Assembly (NCBI GenBank): GCA_947588865.1
Contig: CANPYQ010000033.1
Location: forward strand, 1-11,851
Reading direction: 5' to 3'
DNA length: 11,851 bases
Source: an uncultured Bacilli bacterium
GTDB lineage: Bacteria; Bacillota_I; Bacilli_A; RF39; UBA660
Positions within the stretch are counted from its first letter, which is position 1, and each line of letters starts with the position of its first letter. Below the pieces are notes generated by a model. The model searched no databases. It worked only from the letters and a program-made list of their open reading frames with translations, and was not told the origin of the DNA. The translations under genes and the position numbers were made by a program. Positions 1 to 7,354 of the stretch are shown here, piece after piece.

Positions 1-21
1 TGTGGTTTGTATAAATTTTTA

Positions 22-984
22 TTAAATGTTTCTAAATAAATATCTTTTAGTTTTTGATACAGTTAAACCAGATATATCTATTATAGATAATATAATTATA
101 CATATTACGCTAAATACTATTAATATTAATGGAGTTATTCCTATTTTATTTGATAAATTTTTTACATCCTTTAATCTTTTTTTTCTAGCTTCATAAAAAC
201 CTTGTATCCATCTTGTCCTTTGCTTTATAGAAGATGACATCTTTACTGGTTGTTCATCATAATAAATAGCATTTTCAATATATGTAGAAGATATATTATT
301 AGCATTTATATATAAAGATAATTCATAATCTTCAGTAAGTGTATTAAATGGGAATCCACCTAATTTATCAATTATTTTTCCACTTATATATAATCCTGTA
401 CCACATAATAGTACTGGTTTATTATTTTTTATATTATTTTTATTTACTATTGTATTTATTAGGGAAAACATAAGTATTGAGCATCCACTTATCCAATTAA
501 ACGGATTTAAAATGTTTCTATATCCAGTAGCTATATCATAACCTTTATGCCAATAATCTAACATAATTTTTATAAAATTTTTATCAATAACATTATCCGC
601 ATCAAATATGAAATATAAATCATAATGCTTACTTTTTAAAATTTCCTTTATACATTCGTCAATAGCGTACCCTTTTCTACTTTTAATAGGTTTTTTTCTA
701 ATATATATATTTGCCCCATATTTTTTGACTATATCACAGGTTTTATCTTCTTTTTGTTCAACTATAACATATACATTGCTCATATCGTTATTTTGTATCT
801 TAATACTTTCAAGAAGTTTTTGTATAACATTAGATTCATCACGAGCCGGTATTAATATTGCATATTCATCGTTTTTATGCTTTCGTAATGTAAATGATTT
901 TTTATTTCTTTCTAAAGCGCATACCAATAACAAAATAATAGATATAAAGATGGTTATGTAACAAATTAACAATAAATAAAACAT
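22..984 (-). CDS. Membrane-anchored family 2 glycosyltransferase
   Basis: Predicted to transfer a sugar from a nucleotide-sugar donor at the cytoplasmic face of the membrane; the acceptor is unknown. The 320-residue protein has an N-terminal membrane segment (about residues 2-23), a GT-A catalytic domain (about 40-265) and one C-terminal membrane segment (about 282-304). GT2 hallmarks visible are FDADN (127-131, the metal/donor DxD), TEDYELS (217-223, the catalytic-base region) and QRTRW (255-259, the QxxRW-type motif of processive and polymer-forming members). The ATG at 984 has an AGGGATGGTG SD-like stretch just upstream. The gene ends with tandem TAA stops (22-24 and 19-21), which argues for a genuine end. 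Related IcaA/hyaluronan-synthase-like proteins usually carry more C-terminal helices, so this one is short. It has its own promoter and lies behind a terminator, so it is a separate transcript from the phosphoesterase. The family call is firm. The product (exopolysaccharide, glycolipid or teichoic-acid decoration) cannot be decided. Confidence 0.85.
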   Translation of the reverse strand: MFYLLLICYITIFISIILLLVCALERNKKSFTLRKHKNDEYAILIPARDESNVIQKLLESIKIQNNDMSNVYVIVEQKEDKTCDIVKKYGANIYIRKKPIKSRKGYAIDECIKEILKSKHYDLYFIFDADNVIDKNFIKIMLDYWHKGYDIATGYRNILNPFNWISGCSILMFSLINTIVNKNNIKNNKPVLLCGTGLYISGKIIDKLGGFPFNTLTEDYELSLYINANNISSTYIENAIYYDEQPVKMSSSIKQRTRWIQGFYEARKKRLKDVKNLSNKIGITPLILIVFSVICIIILSIIDISGLTVSKTKRYLFRNI

Positions 985-1011
985 TATAACACCATCCCTA
1001 TTATATGTACC

Positions 1012-1025
1012 AGTATAATTATACT
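1012..1025. repeat. 14-bp perfect palindrome over the glycosyltransferase -10 box
   Basis: AGTATAATTATACT is its own reverse complement and covers the whole predicted -10 box (1018-1023) and nearly reaches the predicted transcription start. It could be an operator for a dimeric repressor. It could equally be a chance product of AT-rich sequence, because TATAAT followed by its complement gives such a palindrome easily. Confidence 0.4.
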
Positions 1026-1046
1026 ATTTATAATATAAAAAGTAAA
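1018..1046 (-). promoter_or_regulatory. Sigma-A-type promoter of the glycosyltransferase gene
   Basis: On the minus strand a -35 box TTTACT (1046-1041, 4 of 6 matches to TTGACA) and a perfect -10 TATAAT (1023-1018) are separated by exactly 17 bases. Transcription would start near 1011, giving a leader of about 27 bases with the SD in it. It lies between the terminator of the upstream gene and the start codon, where a promoter is expected. Confidence 0.6.
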
Positions 1047-1081
1047 TTAATAATTATATTTTATCAATAAAAAGTTAATCT

Positions 1082-1104
1082 AAAAAATTGACTTATAGTC
1101 AATT
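1082..1104 (-). terminator. Intrinsic terminator after the phosphoesterase gene, overlapping its stop codon
   Basis: On the minus strand an 8-bp perfect stem (AATTGACT, 1104-1097; AGTCAATT, 1093-1086) closes a 3-base loop and runs into a T tract (1087-1082). The stop codon TGA (1101-1099) lies inside the 5' arm. The stem is AT-rich, but its perfect pairing, tight loop and T run fit Rho-independent termination. It separates the tgt/phosphoesterase unit from the glycosyltransferase gene. Confidence 0.7.
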
Positions 1105-1899
1105 GATTTCAATTATTACTATTTCAGAAGAAAAGAAATCTTTTAAAATTCTAAATTTATTTATATGTGAAATAACTCTTATACCTGATGTTATAATTAT
1201 ATTTGAATTACATACTTTTAAATGTCCATAAACATTTTTAGGAAACAAATGCATATCTACACTTATTAATCCACTATTTCCAATTATTGGTCTTAAAAAT
1301 CTAGGAGTAATTCCACCGTGTGTATGGCCACATAACACTAAATCTATATTTAAATTTTTTAAGGCGTCTTTTTTAGATATATCTATTGGGGAATGACAAA
1401 GTAGAACATTATAATGATTATTAGATACTTTAATATTTTTTAAATATTTCCCAAGAATATTATTTTTGTTGGATGAATTGTAATATTCAATTGGCAATGT
1501 AAGACCTATAAAATTAATATTATCTAATACTATATTTTTATTATCGAGCAAATATAAATTTGATATTTTAGATATTTTATATTTTAAATTTATATTTAAT
1601 TTAAATATTTTTTTACTTTTATTATAATAAAATTCATGATTACCTATTGATATTATTACTTTGGCTATTTTTGATAAATTATTTAACCAATTGATAAAAC
1701 ATTTTTCATCTTTTATATGATACTCATCTACAATATCTCCTGGAATACATATATAGTCTGGTCTTATTTTATTTATTCTTTTTAAAACTTTAATAAGTAA
1801 TTTTATATCACTTTTACAATAATAATGTAAATCTGATATAAGAACAATTTTTGCATTTATTGTACCTTTTATTTTATAATTTGTGTTAATTATTCTCAT
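1099..1899 (-). CDS. Calcineurin-like metallophosphoesterase (YkuE/YaeI type)
   Basis: A predicted dinuclear-metal phosphoesterase of 266 residues. Numbered from the ATG at 1899, the metal-ligand blocks appear in the family order: SDLH (22-25), GDIVDE (54-59), GNHE (86-89), CHSP (168-171) and GHTHGG (191-196). This is the complete set, so the enzyme should be active. There is no signal peptide or clear membrane helix. Relatives act on phosphodiester or pyrophosphate bonds of lipids, nucleotides or wall precursors; the substrate here cannot be told. A GTG at 1908 would add three residues, but nothing resembling an SD precedes it. The ATG at 1899 has GTGGT a few bases upstream and is preferred. 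The start overlaps the last 14 bases of tgt, indicating translational coupling within a two-gene unit. A terminator overlaps its TGA stop, the only TGA stop in the window. The protein is unusually rich in Ile, Lys and Asn. Confidence 0.87.
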   Translation of the reverse strand: MRIINTNYKIKGTINAKIVLISDLHYYCKSDIKLLIKVLKRINKIRPDYICIPGDIVDEYHIKDEKCFINWLNNLSKIAKVIISIGNHEFYYNKSKKIFKLNINLKYKISKISNLYLLDNKNIVLDNINFIGLTLPIEYYNSSNKNNILGKYLKNIKVSNNHYNVLLCHSPIDISKKDALKNLNIDLVLCGHTHGGITPRFLRPIIGNSGLISVDMHLFPKNVYGHLKVCNSNIIITSGIRVISHINKFRILKDFFSSEIVIIEIN

Positions 1900-3016
1900 T
1901 ATTACCACAATACTTTTTTATAAATTCATCTTTATATTTTAAGATGTTACCATCTTTTATAGATTGTCTTAAATCTTCTGTTAATTTAGTTAAAAATCTA
2001 ATATTGTGTATAGATAAAAGTCTTTGACCAAAAGATTCATTTGCAACTATTAAATGTCTTATATAAGCTTTAGTGTAATTTTTACAAGCATAACAATCAC
2101 AATTATTTTCTATAGGTGAAAAATCTTCCTTATATTTTGCATTTTTTATGTTAATTTTACCATGTGTAGTAAATGCATTTCCATGACGAGCTATCCTAGT
2201 TGGAAGTACACAGTCAAACATATCTATTCCCCTAATTACACCCTCTATTATATCTATAGGATCACCTACTCCCATTAAATATCTTGGTTTATCTTTTGGT
2301 AGATACTCTATTGCATAATCAATCATTTTATACATAGTATCTTTATCTTCACCTACACTAGTACCACCTATACTATACCCATCAAAGTCCATTTTAACGG
2401 TTTCTTTTGCACTATATTTTCTTAAATCCTCATATTCTCCACCTTGTACTATACCAAATAGTGATTGTCTTTCATTATTAAATACATCTTTACCACGTTT
2501 AGCCCACCTAAGAGTCCTTTCTGTACTTTCTTTTGCATATTCATAACTTGCTGGATAAGGAATACATTCGTCAAAGGACATAGCTATATCACTATCTAAT
2601 TTATTTTGTATTTTTATTGAAAGTTCCGGTGTTAATAATAATTTAGAACCATCTATATGACTTTTAAAATAGACTCCTTCTTCCTTTATATCTTTTTTCT
2701 TATTTTTTGCTAAACTAAAAACTTGAAAACCACCACTATCAGTTAAAATTGGTCCATCATAATTCATAAATTTATGAAGGCCACCTGCTTTAGATATTAT
2801 ATTCTCACCTGGTCTAAGCCAGAGGTGATATGTATTTGAAAGTATTACTCCGCTACCAAGTTCTTTTATTTCCTCTGGTGATAAAGTTTTCACTGTAGCT
2901 TGAGTCCCTACAGGCATAAACATAGGTGTTTCAAAAGTACCATAATTAGTATGTAATAAACCATATCTGGCTTTTGTTTTTATATCATTTTTTAATAGTT
3001 CATATTTTATTTTCAT
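1886..3016 (-). CDS. tgt: tRNA-guanine(34) transglycosylase
   Basis: Exchanges the wobble guanine 34 of GUN-anticodon tRNAs (Asp, Asn, His, Tyr) for the queuosine precursor preQ1. The 376-residue protein is full length for bacterial TGT. Counted from the ATG at 3016, it carries DSGGFQ (93-98, holding the general acid/base Asp), SFDEC (147-151, substrate base recognition), GIVQGG (188-193) and FDCVLPTR (267-274, whose Asp is the nucleophile). The zinc site is Cys306, Cys308, Cys311 and His337, with the spacing of the Zymomonas enzyme. A reading frame continues to a TTG at 3028, but those codons form the SD (GAGGTGG), so the ATG is the true start. The gene has its own extended -10 promoter, and the next gene overlaps its end by 14 bases. 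No queA, queG or preQ1 synthesis gene lies nearby, so the rest of the pathway, or salvage, must be elsewhere in the genome. Confidence 0.97.
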   Translation of the reverse strand: MKIKYELLKNDIKTKARYGLLHTNYGTFETPMFMPVGTQATVKTLSPEEIKELGSGVILSNTYHLWLRPGENIISKAGGLHKFMNYDGPILTDSGGFQVFSLAKNKKKDIKEEGVYFKSHIDGSKLLLTPELSIKIQNKLDSDIAMSFDECIPYPASYEYAKESTERTLRWAKRGKDVFNNERQSLFGIVQGGEYEDLRKYSAKETVKMDFDGYSIGGTSVGEDKDTMYKMIDYAIEYLPKDKPRYLMGVGDPIDIIEGVIRGIDMFDCVLPTRIARHGNAFTTHGKINIKNAKYKEDFSPIENNCDCYACKNYTKAYIRHLIVANESFGQRLLSIHNIRFLTKLTEDLRQSIKDGNILKYKDEFIKKYCGNNENN

Positions 3017-3019
3017 ATT

Positions 3020-3026
3020 CCACCTC
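3020..3026 (-). promoter_or_regulatory. Ribosome binding site that sets the tgt start
   Basis: Minus-strand GAGGTGG lies 3 bases before the ATG at 3016 (purine core GAGG, 6 bases away). It is read as codons if the frame is extended to the TTG at 3028, so that longer start is an artefact of the SD. Confidence 0.85.
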
Positions 3027-3037
3027 AAAGTAAATAT

Positions 3038-3066
3038 ATTATAACATCTATCAATTAATAAGTAAA
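3038..3066 (-). promoter_or_regulatory. Extended -10 promoter of tgt
   Basis: On the minus strand: -35 TTTACT (3066-3061), a 17-base spacer, then TGT plus a perfect TATAAT (-10 at 3043-3038), giving the TGnTATAAT extended -10 element. The start would fall near 3031, leaving a leader of about 15 bases that contains the SD. The -35 box begins 2 bases after the murF stop. The -35 hexamer is the same as that of the glycosyltransferase promoter. Confidence 0.75.
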
Positions 3067-3068
3067 TA

Positions 3069-4355
3069 TTACTTTAAAAGTGAAAAATAATCCACTACTT
3101 TATCTAAATTCATTCTTCTAGAACCTTTAACATAAATATAACTATTTTTTATTGGGTTTTCTTTTATATATTCTATTAATTCATCTGAAGTTTTAAAATT
3201 AATTCCTTTTATATATTTTGAATAAGTTCCTACAGTTAAAACTTGATTAGTATTGATTTTTTTTACTAATCTGTTTATTTTCTTATGAATTTTTTTAGAG
3301 TAGTTCCCAAGCTCTAATACATCACCAAGTATAAGGGTTACATTATTAGGTATCATTTTTATATGTTCTAAACCAGCTTTTATAGATTCATAGCTAGAAT
3401 TATAACAATCATTTAAAATAATATTATTACCAACTTTTAACAAAGTCATCCTTTTATTTGCTATTTTAAAGCTTTTTACTCTTTTAATAATTGTTTTTAT
3501 ATTTATTTTATAATCAAGTCCTATTTTTATAGCAAGTAATATATCATTTATAAAATGTTTCCCAGGACAATTGAACACTATTTTATATTCTTTGTCTAAT
3601 TTTATATAAAAAGAAATATTTTCTAGATTTTGTTCTATATTATAGGCTCTTAAATCATTTTTTTTATTTAATCCACATTTATAACCATTTAATTTTTTTA
3701 AGTACTTATCATCTCCATTTACAATCAATTCTTTTTTGTACATTCCATCAATAATACTATATTTTTCTTTAAAAATATTTTTTCTTGTCTTAAAATATCC
3801 TAAATGTGATGAACCAATATTAGTAATTATCGACTTATTTGGGTTACATAAAAGAGACAAATTTCTTATTTCTCCTATATGATTAGATCCAAGTTCCATT
3901 ACGATCATATCATAATCGTTATTTAATTTAAATAAAGTATTTGATACCCCTATTATATTGTTTTTACTTTCTTCATTTTTTAATACATTATATTTTGCAC
4001 TAAGTATATGATATATTAAATCTTTTGTAGTTGTTTTGCCATTTGATCCTGTAATAGCTATAAGTGGTACATCAAACTTATTTCTAATGTAATTACCTAA
4101 ATCAAATAAGCTTTGATAGGTGTCTTTAACTTGGATACATTTATCATTCATATCATGTTCTGTTATACAAGCTATTGCGCCTTTCTTTATTGCTTCATCT
4201 ATAAATTCGTGACCATCATAGTTTTTCCCTTTTAAAGCTATAAATATATCACCTTTATTTATCTTTCTTGTATCTGTTTTTATTTCCTTTATTAAACAAT
4301 CATGAGTTATATTTGATTTACCATTTATAACTTTTATAATTTCATTTAATTTCAT
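3069..4355 (-). CDS. murF: UDP-N-acetylmuramoyl-tripeptide--D-alanyl-D-alanine ligase
   Basis: The last cytoplasmic step of peptidoglycan precursor synthesis: ATP-dependent joining of D-Ala-D-Ala to the UDP-MurNAc-tripeptide. From the ATG at 4355 the protein has 428 residues, slightly short for MurF (about 450). The N-terminal UDP-substrate domain shows TDTRKINKGDIFIALKG (27-43). The ATP P-loop is TGSNGKTTT (102-110), followed by ELGSNHIGEI (154-163), the EKY lysine near 198 (a candidate carbamoylated lysine), NDCYNSSYES (315-324), GDVLELG (344-350) and KGSRRMN (410-416). Several positions differ from the usual Firmicute consensus: NNIIG replaces NNEIG, and NSSYES replaces the usual NANPDS. 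The frame extends to a TTG at 4367, but GGTGA at 4365-4361 is the SD, so the ATG is chosen. It lies 71 bases after pflA, beyond a terminator, with no convincing promoter of its own. MurF is preferred over MurE or MurT because of the N-terminal domain and the GDxLELG motif. Confidence 0.93.
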   Translation of the reverse strand: MKLNEIIKVINGKSNITHDCLIKEIKTDTRKINKGDIFIALKGKNYDGHEFIDEAIKKGAIACITEHDMNDKCIQVKDTYQSLFDLGNYIRNKFDVPLIAITGSNGKTTTKDLIYHILSAKYNVLKNEESKNNIIGVSNTLFKLNNDYDMIVMELGSNHIGEIRNLSLLCNPNKSIITNIGSSHLGYFKTRKNIFKEKYSIIDGMYKKELIVNGDDKYLKKLNGYKCGLNKKNDLRAYNIEQNLENISFYIKLDKEYKIVFNCPGKHFINDILLAIKIGLDYKINIKTIIKRVKSFKIANKRMTLLKVGNNIILNDCYNSSYESIKAGLEHIKMIPNNVTLILGDVLELGNYSKKIHKKINRLVKKINTNQVLTVGTYSKYIKGINFKTSDELIEYIKENPIKNSYIYVKGSRRMNLDKVVDYFSLLK

Positions 4356-4360
4356 TGTTT

Positions 4361-4365
4361 TCACC
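4361..4365 (-). promoter_or_regulatory. Ribosome binding site that sets the murF start
   Basis: Minus-strand GGTGA lies 5 bases before the ATG at 4355. It falls inside the codons that a longer call from the TTG at 4367 would translate, so the shorter protein is more likely. Confidence 0.7.
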
Positions 4366-4370
4366 AATGA

Positions 4371-4376
4371 ATTATA
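4371..4376 (-). promoter_or_regulatory. Possible -10 box before murF (weak)
   Basis: A perfect TATAAT on the minus strand lies downstream of the pflA terminator. No good -35 box stands 16-18 bases upstream; the nearest candidate, TTGGTA, is 20 bases away. A start from here would leave a leader of only about 9 bases. murF may instead depend on read-through of the terminator. Confidence 0.3.
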
Positions 4377-4390
4377 TGTTTTAATATATA

Positions 4391-4419
4391 TAAAAATACC
4401 AAGACAGCTAAGTGCCTTG
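4391..4419 (-). terminator. Intrinsic terminator after pflA
   Basis: On the minus strand CAAGGCA (4419-4413) pairs with TGTCTTG (4406-4400), a 7-bp stem with one G-U pair around a 6-base loop, followed by the T-rich run TATTTTTA. It starts 8 bases after the pflA stop and is the likely end of the ligA-pflB-pflA transcript. The A-C mismatch on the plus strand makes it one-directional. Confidence 0.75.
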
Positions 4420-4426
4420 ATACAAT

Positions 4427-5140
4427 TTAAAGAAGCTTTTCTAATTCTTGTAATTTTTCTTTAGTTAAAGATTCAACATCTTTTAGTTTATATTTTAAAT
4501 GCAATTTTTTATATTTATCTACACCCATAGTGTGATAAGCAAGTAGTTCTACTTTCTCTACATTTTTAAATTGTTTTATATATTCCTTTAATTTTAAAAT
4601 ATAGTCATCATTATCATTTATTGTAGGCACTATAACTTGCCTTAACCATACTTTATTATTATTTTCTATTAATTTATCTTTGAAATAATTAAACATATCC
4701 ATACTTTTACCTGTTATTTTTTTATAATTTTCTTGGTCTATTGCTTTTATATCTAAAATAACTAAATCAGTATATTTTAATATTTCATCTAAATATTTTT
4801 TATTATATCCAGTGCCCGATGTATCTATACAAGTATGAATTTCAGCTTTCTTACATAATTTTAAAATTTCTAGTAAAAATTCTGATTGAAATAAAGGTTC
4901 TCCACCTGAAAAAGTAACTCCACCACCTAGCTCAATATATGGTCTATACTTTCTTATTTCATCAACTACTTCTTTTGAACTTATTTCTAAATTAGAAATT
5001 GGAATCCAAGTATCAGGATTATGACAAAATAAACATCTAAGACAACAACCTTGCATAAATATAACTACTCTAATACCAGGACCATCAACTAATCCCATTG
5101 TTTCAATTGAATGTATAAAACCTTTTTTAAATTTTTTCAT
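4427..5140 (-). CDS. pflA: Pyruvate formate-lyase activating enzyme (radical SAM)
   Basis: Uses a [4Fe-4S] cluster and S-adenosylmethionine to make the glycyl radical on PflB under anaerobic conditions. The 237-residue protein has the expected length. The radical-SAM cluster motif CX3CX2C is Cys32, Cys36 and Cys39, followed by HNPDTW, as in PflA proteins. VDGPGIR (18-24) precedes it, and the SAM-contacting FSGGEP lies at 77-82. There is no extra ferredoxin-like cluster insert, which separates it from activases of other glycyl-radical enzymes such as GrcA-, HpdA- or BssD-like ones. The ATG at 5140 lies within the pflB 3' end (14-base overlap). Its SD, AAGGA (5151-5147), also sits within pflB, so the two proteins are translationally coupled. 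The partner directly upstream confirms the assignment. Confidence 0.96.
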   Translation of the reverse strand: MKKFKKGFIHSIETMGLVDGPGIRVVIFMQGCCLRCLFCHNPDTWIPISNLEISSKEVVDEIRKYRPYIELGGGVTFSGGEPLFQSEFLLEILKLCKKAEIHTCIDTSGTGYNKKYLDEILKYTDLVILDIKAIDQENYKKITGKSMDMFNYFKDKLIENNNKVWLRQVIVPTINDNDDYILKLKEYIKQFKNVEKVELLAYHTMGVDKYKKLHLKYKLKDVESLTKEKLQELEKLL

Positions 5141-7352
5141 GAAAGGTCCTTGAAATTACTTCTTCTTGTTGTTCACGAGTTAAGCTATTAAAATTAACTG
5201 CATAACCAGAAACTCTTATAGTTAAGGATGGATATTTGCTTGGATTATTCATAGCATCTATTAAAATTTCTTTATTAAGTACATTTACATTTAAATGTTG
5301 AGCTCCACTAGTAAAATATCCATCAAGGATTTTAATAAGATTTGACACTCTTACTTCTTCATCTTTACCAAGTGCATCTGGTGAAATTGAAAAAGTATTA
5401 GATATACCATCTTGACAACAATTTTTATATGGTATTTTGGCAACTGATGAGAGTGAAGCTAAAGCACCTGATTTATCAGCCCCTTGAGTAGGATTAGCAC
5501 CTGGAGAAAATGGAGCTTTCGCTTTTCTTCCATCTGGAGTTGCTCCTGTATGCTTTCCATATACAACATTAGAAGTTATTGTAAGTATAGAAAGTGTTGG
5601 TATTGCCTTTTTATAAAGTGGATATTTTTTTAATTCGTTATATACTCTTTTTACCAAATTAGTAGCAATTGAATCTACAATATTGTTATTATTTCCATAT
5701 CTAGGAAAATCAAATTCTGTATCAAAAGCTGTTGTAAGCCCTCTATCATCTCTTTTAACTCTTACATGTCCTACTTGTATTGCAGAAAAAGAGTCAACAA
5801 CTATTGAAAGTCCAGCAAGACCAAATGCCATTAAATATTCTGGATTTGTATCTAAAAATGCCATTTGACTACTTTCATAAGCATATTTATCATGCATATA
5901 GTGAATTATATTCAACGCATCTACATAAATTTTAACTGTTTTCTTTAAAACTTTATCAAATAATTTTAAAACTTCTTCACAATCTAAATACTCATCATTT
6001 ATTTGATCTATACCATCTATTACAAGTTCTCCTGTAATTTCATCTCTACCACCATTAAGAGCATATAAAAGTACTTTAACAAAATTTATTCTAGCACCAA
6101 ACAATTGTGTTTGATGTCCAATACTCATAGCAGATACACAACAACTAATTGCATAATCATTACCATATATAGGTCTCATTAAATCATCATTTTCGAATTG
6201 TAATGTATGAGTTTTTATAGACATTCTGCACGCATATTTTTTAAAATTTTCAGGTAATTTACTACTCCATAGAATAGTTAAATTAGGTTCTGCTGACGAT
6301 CCAATATTATTTAAAGTATTTAAAATACGGTATGATGTTTTCGTTACTAATGATCTAAAATCATCAAACATACCTCCTATTGATTCTGTAACCCAAGTAG
6401 GATCTCCTGCGAAAAGTTCATTATATTCTGGTGTCCTTAAGTGCCTTACAAACCTTAACTTAATTACATATTGATCTATTAATTCTTGTGCTTCTAACTC
6501 TGTTAAAAGACCTCTTTGTATATCTCTTTCAATATATATATCAAAAAATGTTGTATTTCTGCCAATACTTGTTGCAGCACCATTATTTTGTTTTACAGCT
6601 GCTAAATATGCAAAATAGGTCCATTGAATAGCTTCTTTTGCATTACTTGCAGGATGAGAAACATCAAATCCATAACGTGATGCCATTTTTTTTATTTCTT
6701 CTAAGGCTTTTATTTGTTCTGATATATCCTCTCTTAATTGTATTACTGAAACATCACTTATATTGTTAAATTTAGATAGATCTAATTTCTTTTGTTCTAT
6801 TAAGAAATCTGCTCCATATAAGGCAAGACGCCTATAATCACCTATTATTCTTCCCCTACCATATGCATCTGGAAGTCCAGTTATTAAATGATTATGGCGA
6901 GCACATTTTATTTCATCAGTATATGCATCAAAAACTCCATCGTTATGTGTCTTTCTAAATTCTTTAAAATTTTGTTCCAATTCTTTATCTAAATGATACC
7001 CATATGCTTCTAGAGATTTTTTTACCATCCTTAATCCACCATATGGATTAACTATTCTCTTTAATGGCTCATCCGTTTGAAGACCAACTATTACTTCATT
7101 TGACCTGTCTATATATCCAGGATTAAAATTGTCAATACCACTCATTATAAAAGTTTCAACATCGAGAACTCCGCTAATTGCTTCTTTATTAAGTAATTTT
7201 TTACATTTATTCCATACTTTCTCTGTTCTTTTCGTCTTACCAGTTAAAAATTTATCATCGCTTGTATATTCTTTATAATTTGATTCAATAAAATTTTGAA
7301 CATCTATACTCTTTTGCCATTTAATGCCTTTAAATCCTTCCCATTCTATCAT
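5127..7352 (-). CDS. pflB: Formate C-acetyltransferase (pyruvate formate-lyase)
   Basis: Cleaves pyruvate with CoA into acetyl-CoA and formate by a glycyl-radical mechanism, a main route of anaerobic mixed-acid fermentation in the cytoplasm. The 741-residue protein is close to the usual 740-760. The catalytic Cys pair is at 404-405 in SCCVSAMS. The radical glycine is Gly716 in RVSGYAV, 25 residues from the C terminus, as the family requires. True PFL is further supported by IGRNTTFF (263-270), SSAEPNLTILW (352-362) and TPDGRKAKAPFSPGANP (605-621). These distinguish it from glycerol dehydratase or choline lyase homologues. The ATG at 7352 has a strong GGGAGG SD. It follows ligA by 2 bases and overlaps pflA by 14 bases, so the three genes form one unit. 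No focA formate channel gene is present here. No separate promoter could be seen, though one inside ligA is not excluded. Confidence 0.97.
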   Translation of the reverse strand: MIEWEGFKGIKWQKSIDVQNFIESNYKEYTSDDKFLTGKTKRTEKVWNKCKKLLNKEAISGVLDVETFIMSGIDNFNPGYIDRSNEVIVGLQTDEPLKRIVNPYGGLRMVKKSLEAYGYHLDKELEQNFKEFRKTHNDGVFDAYTDEIKCARHNHLITGLPDAYGRGRIIGDYRRLALYGADFLIEQKKLDLSKFNNISDVSVIQLREDISEQIKALEEIKKMASRYGFDVSHPASNAKEAIQWTYFAYLAAVKQNNGAATSIGRNTTFFDIYIERDIQRGLLTELEAQELIDQYVIKLRFVRHLRTPEYNELFAGDPTWVTESIGGMFDDFRSLVTKTSYRILNTLNNIGSSAEPNLTILWSSKLPENFKKYACRMSIKTHTLQFENDDLMRPIYGNDYAISCCVSAMSIGHQTQLFGARINFVKVLLYALNGGRDEITGELVIDGIDQINDEYLDCEEVLKLFDKVLKKTVKIYVDALNIIHYMHDKYAYESSQMAFLDTNPEYLMAFGLAGLSIVVDSFSAIQVGHVRVKRDDRGLTTAFDTEFDFPRYGNNNNIVDSIATNLVKRVYNELKKYPLYKKAIPTLSILTITSNVVYGKHTGATPDGRKAKAPFSPGANPTQGADKSGALASLSSVAKIPYKNCCQDGISNTFSISPDALGKDEEVRVSNLIKILDGYFTSGAQHLNVNVLNKEILIDAMNNPSKYPSLTIRVSGYAVNFNSLTREQQEEVISRTFHEKI

Positions 7353-7354
7353 AA

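Noticed and set aside
177..184. Run of eight identical bases (A8 on the coding strand) in the glycosyltransferase gene, considered as a phase-variation tract
   Set aside because: Runs of eight also occur in pflB (near 6686) and ligA (near 7848), so the length is ordinary for this composition and is not specific to the surface gene.
725..961. Plus-strand open frame of 78 codons
   Set aside because: It lies entirely opposite the conserved glycosyltransferase catalytic region, with no SD or recognisable domain; a shadow frame.
3060..3074. Small inverted repeat (6-bp arms, 3-base loop) over the murF stop codon, considered as a terminator
   Set aside because: The stem is short and all AT but one pair, and no T tract follows on the minus strand. 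It overlaps the -35 box of tgt and is probably chance.
5683..5868. Plus-strand open frame inside pflB
   Set aside because: Antisense shadow of a highly conserved gene.
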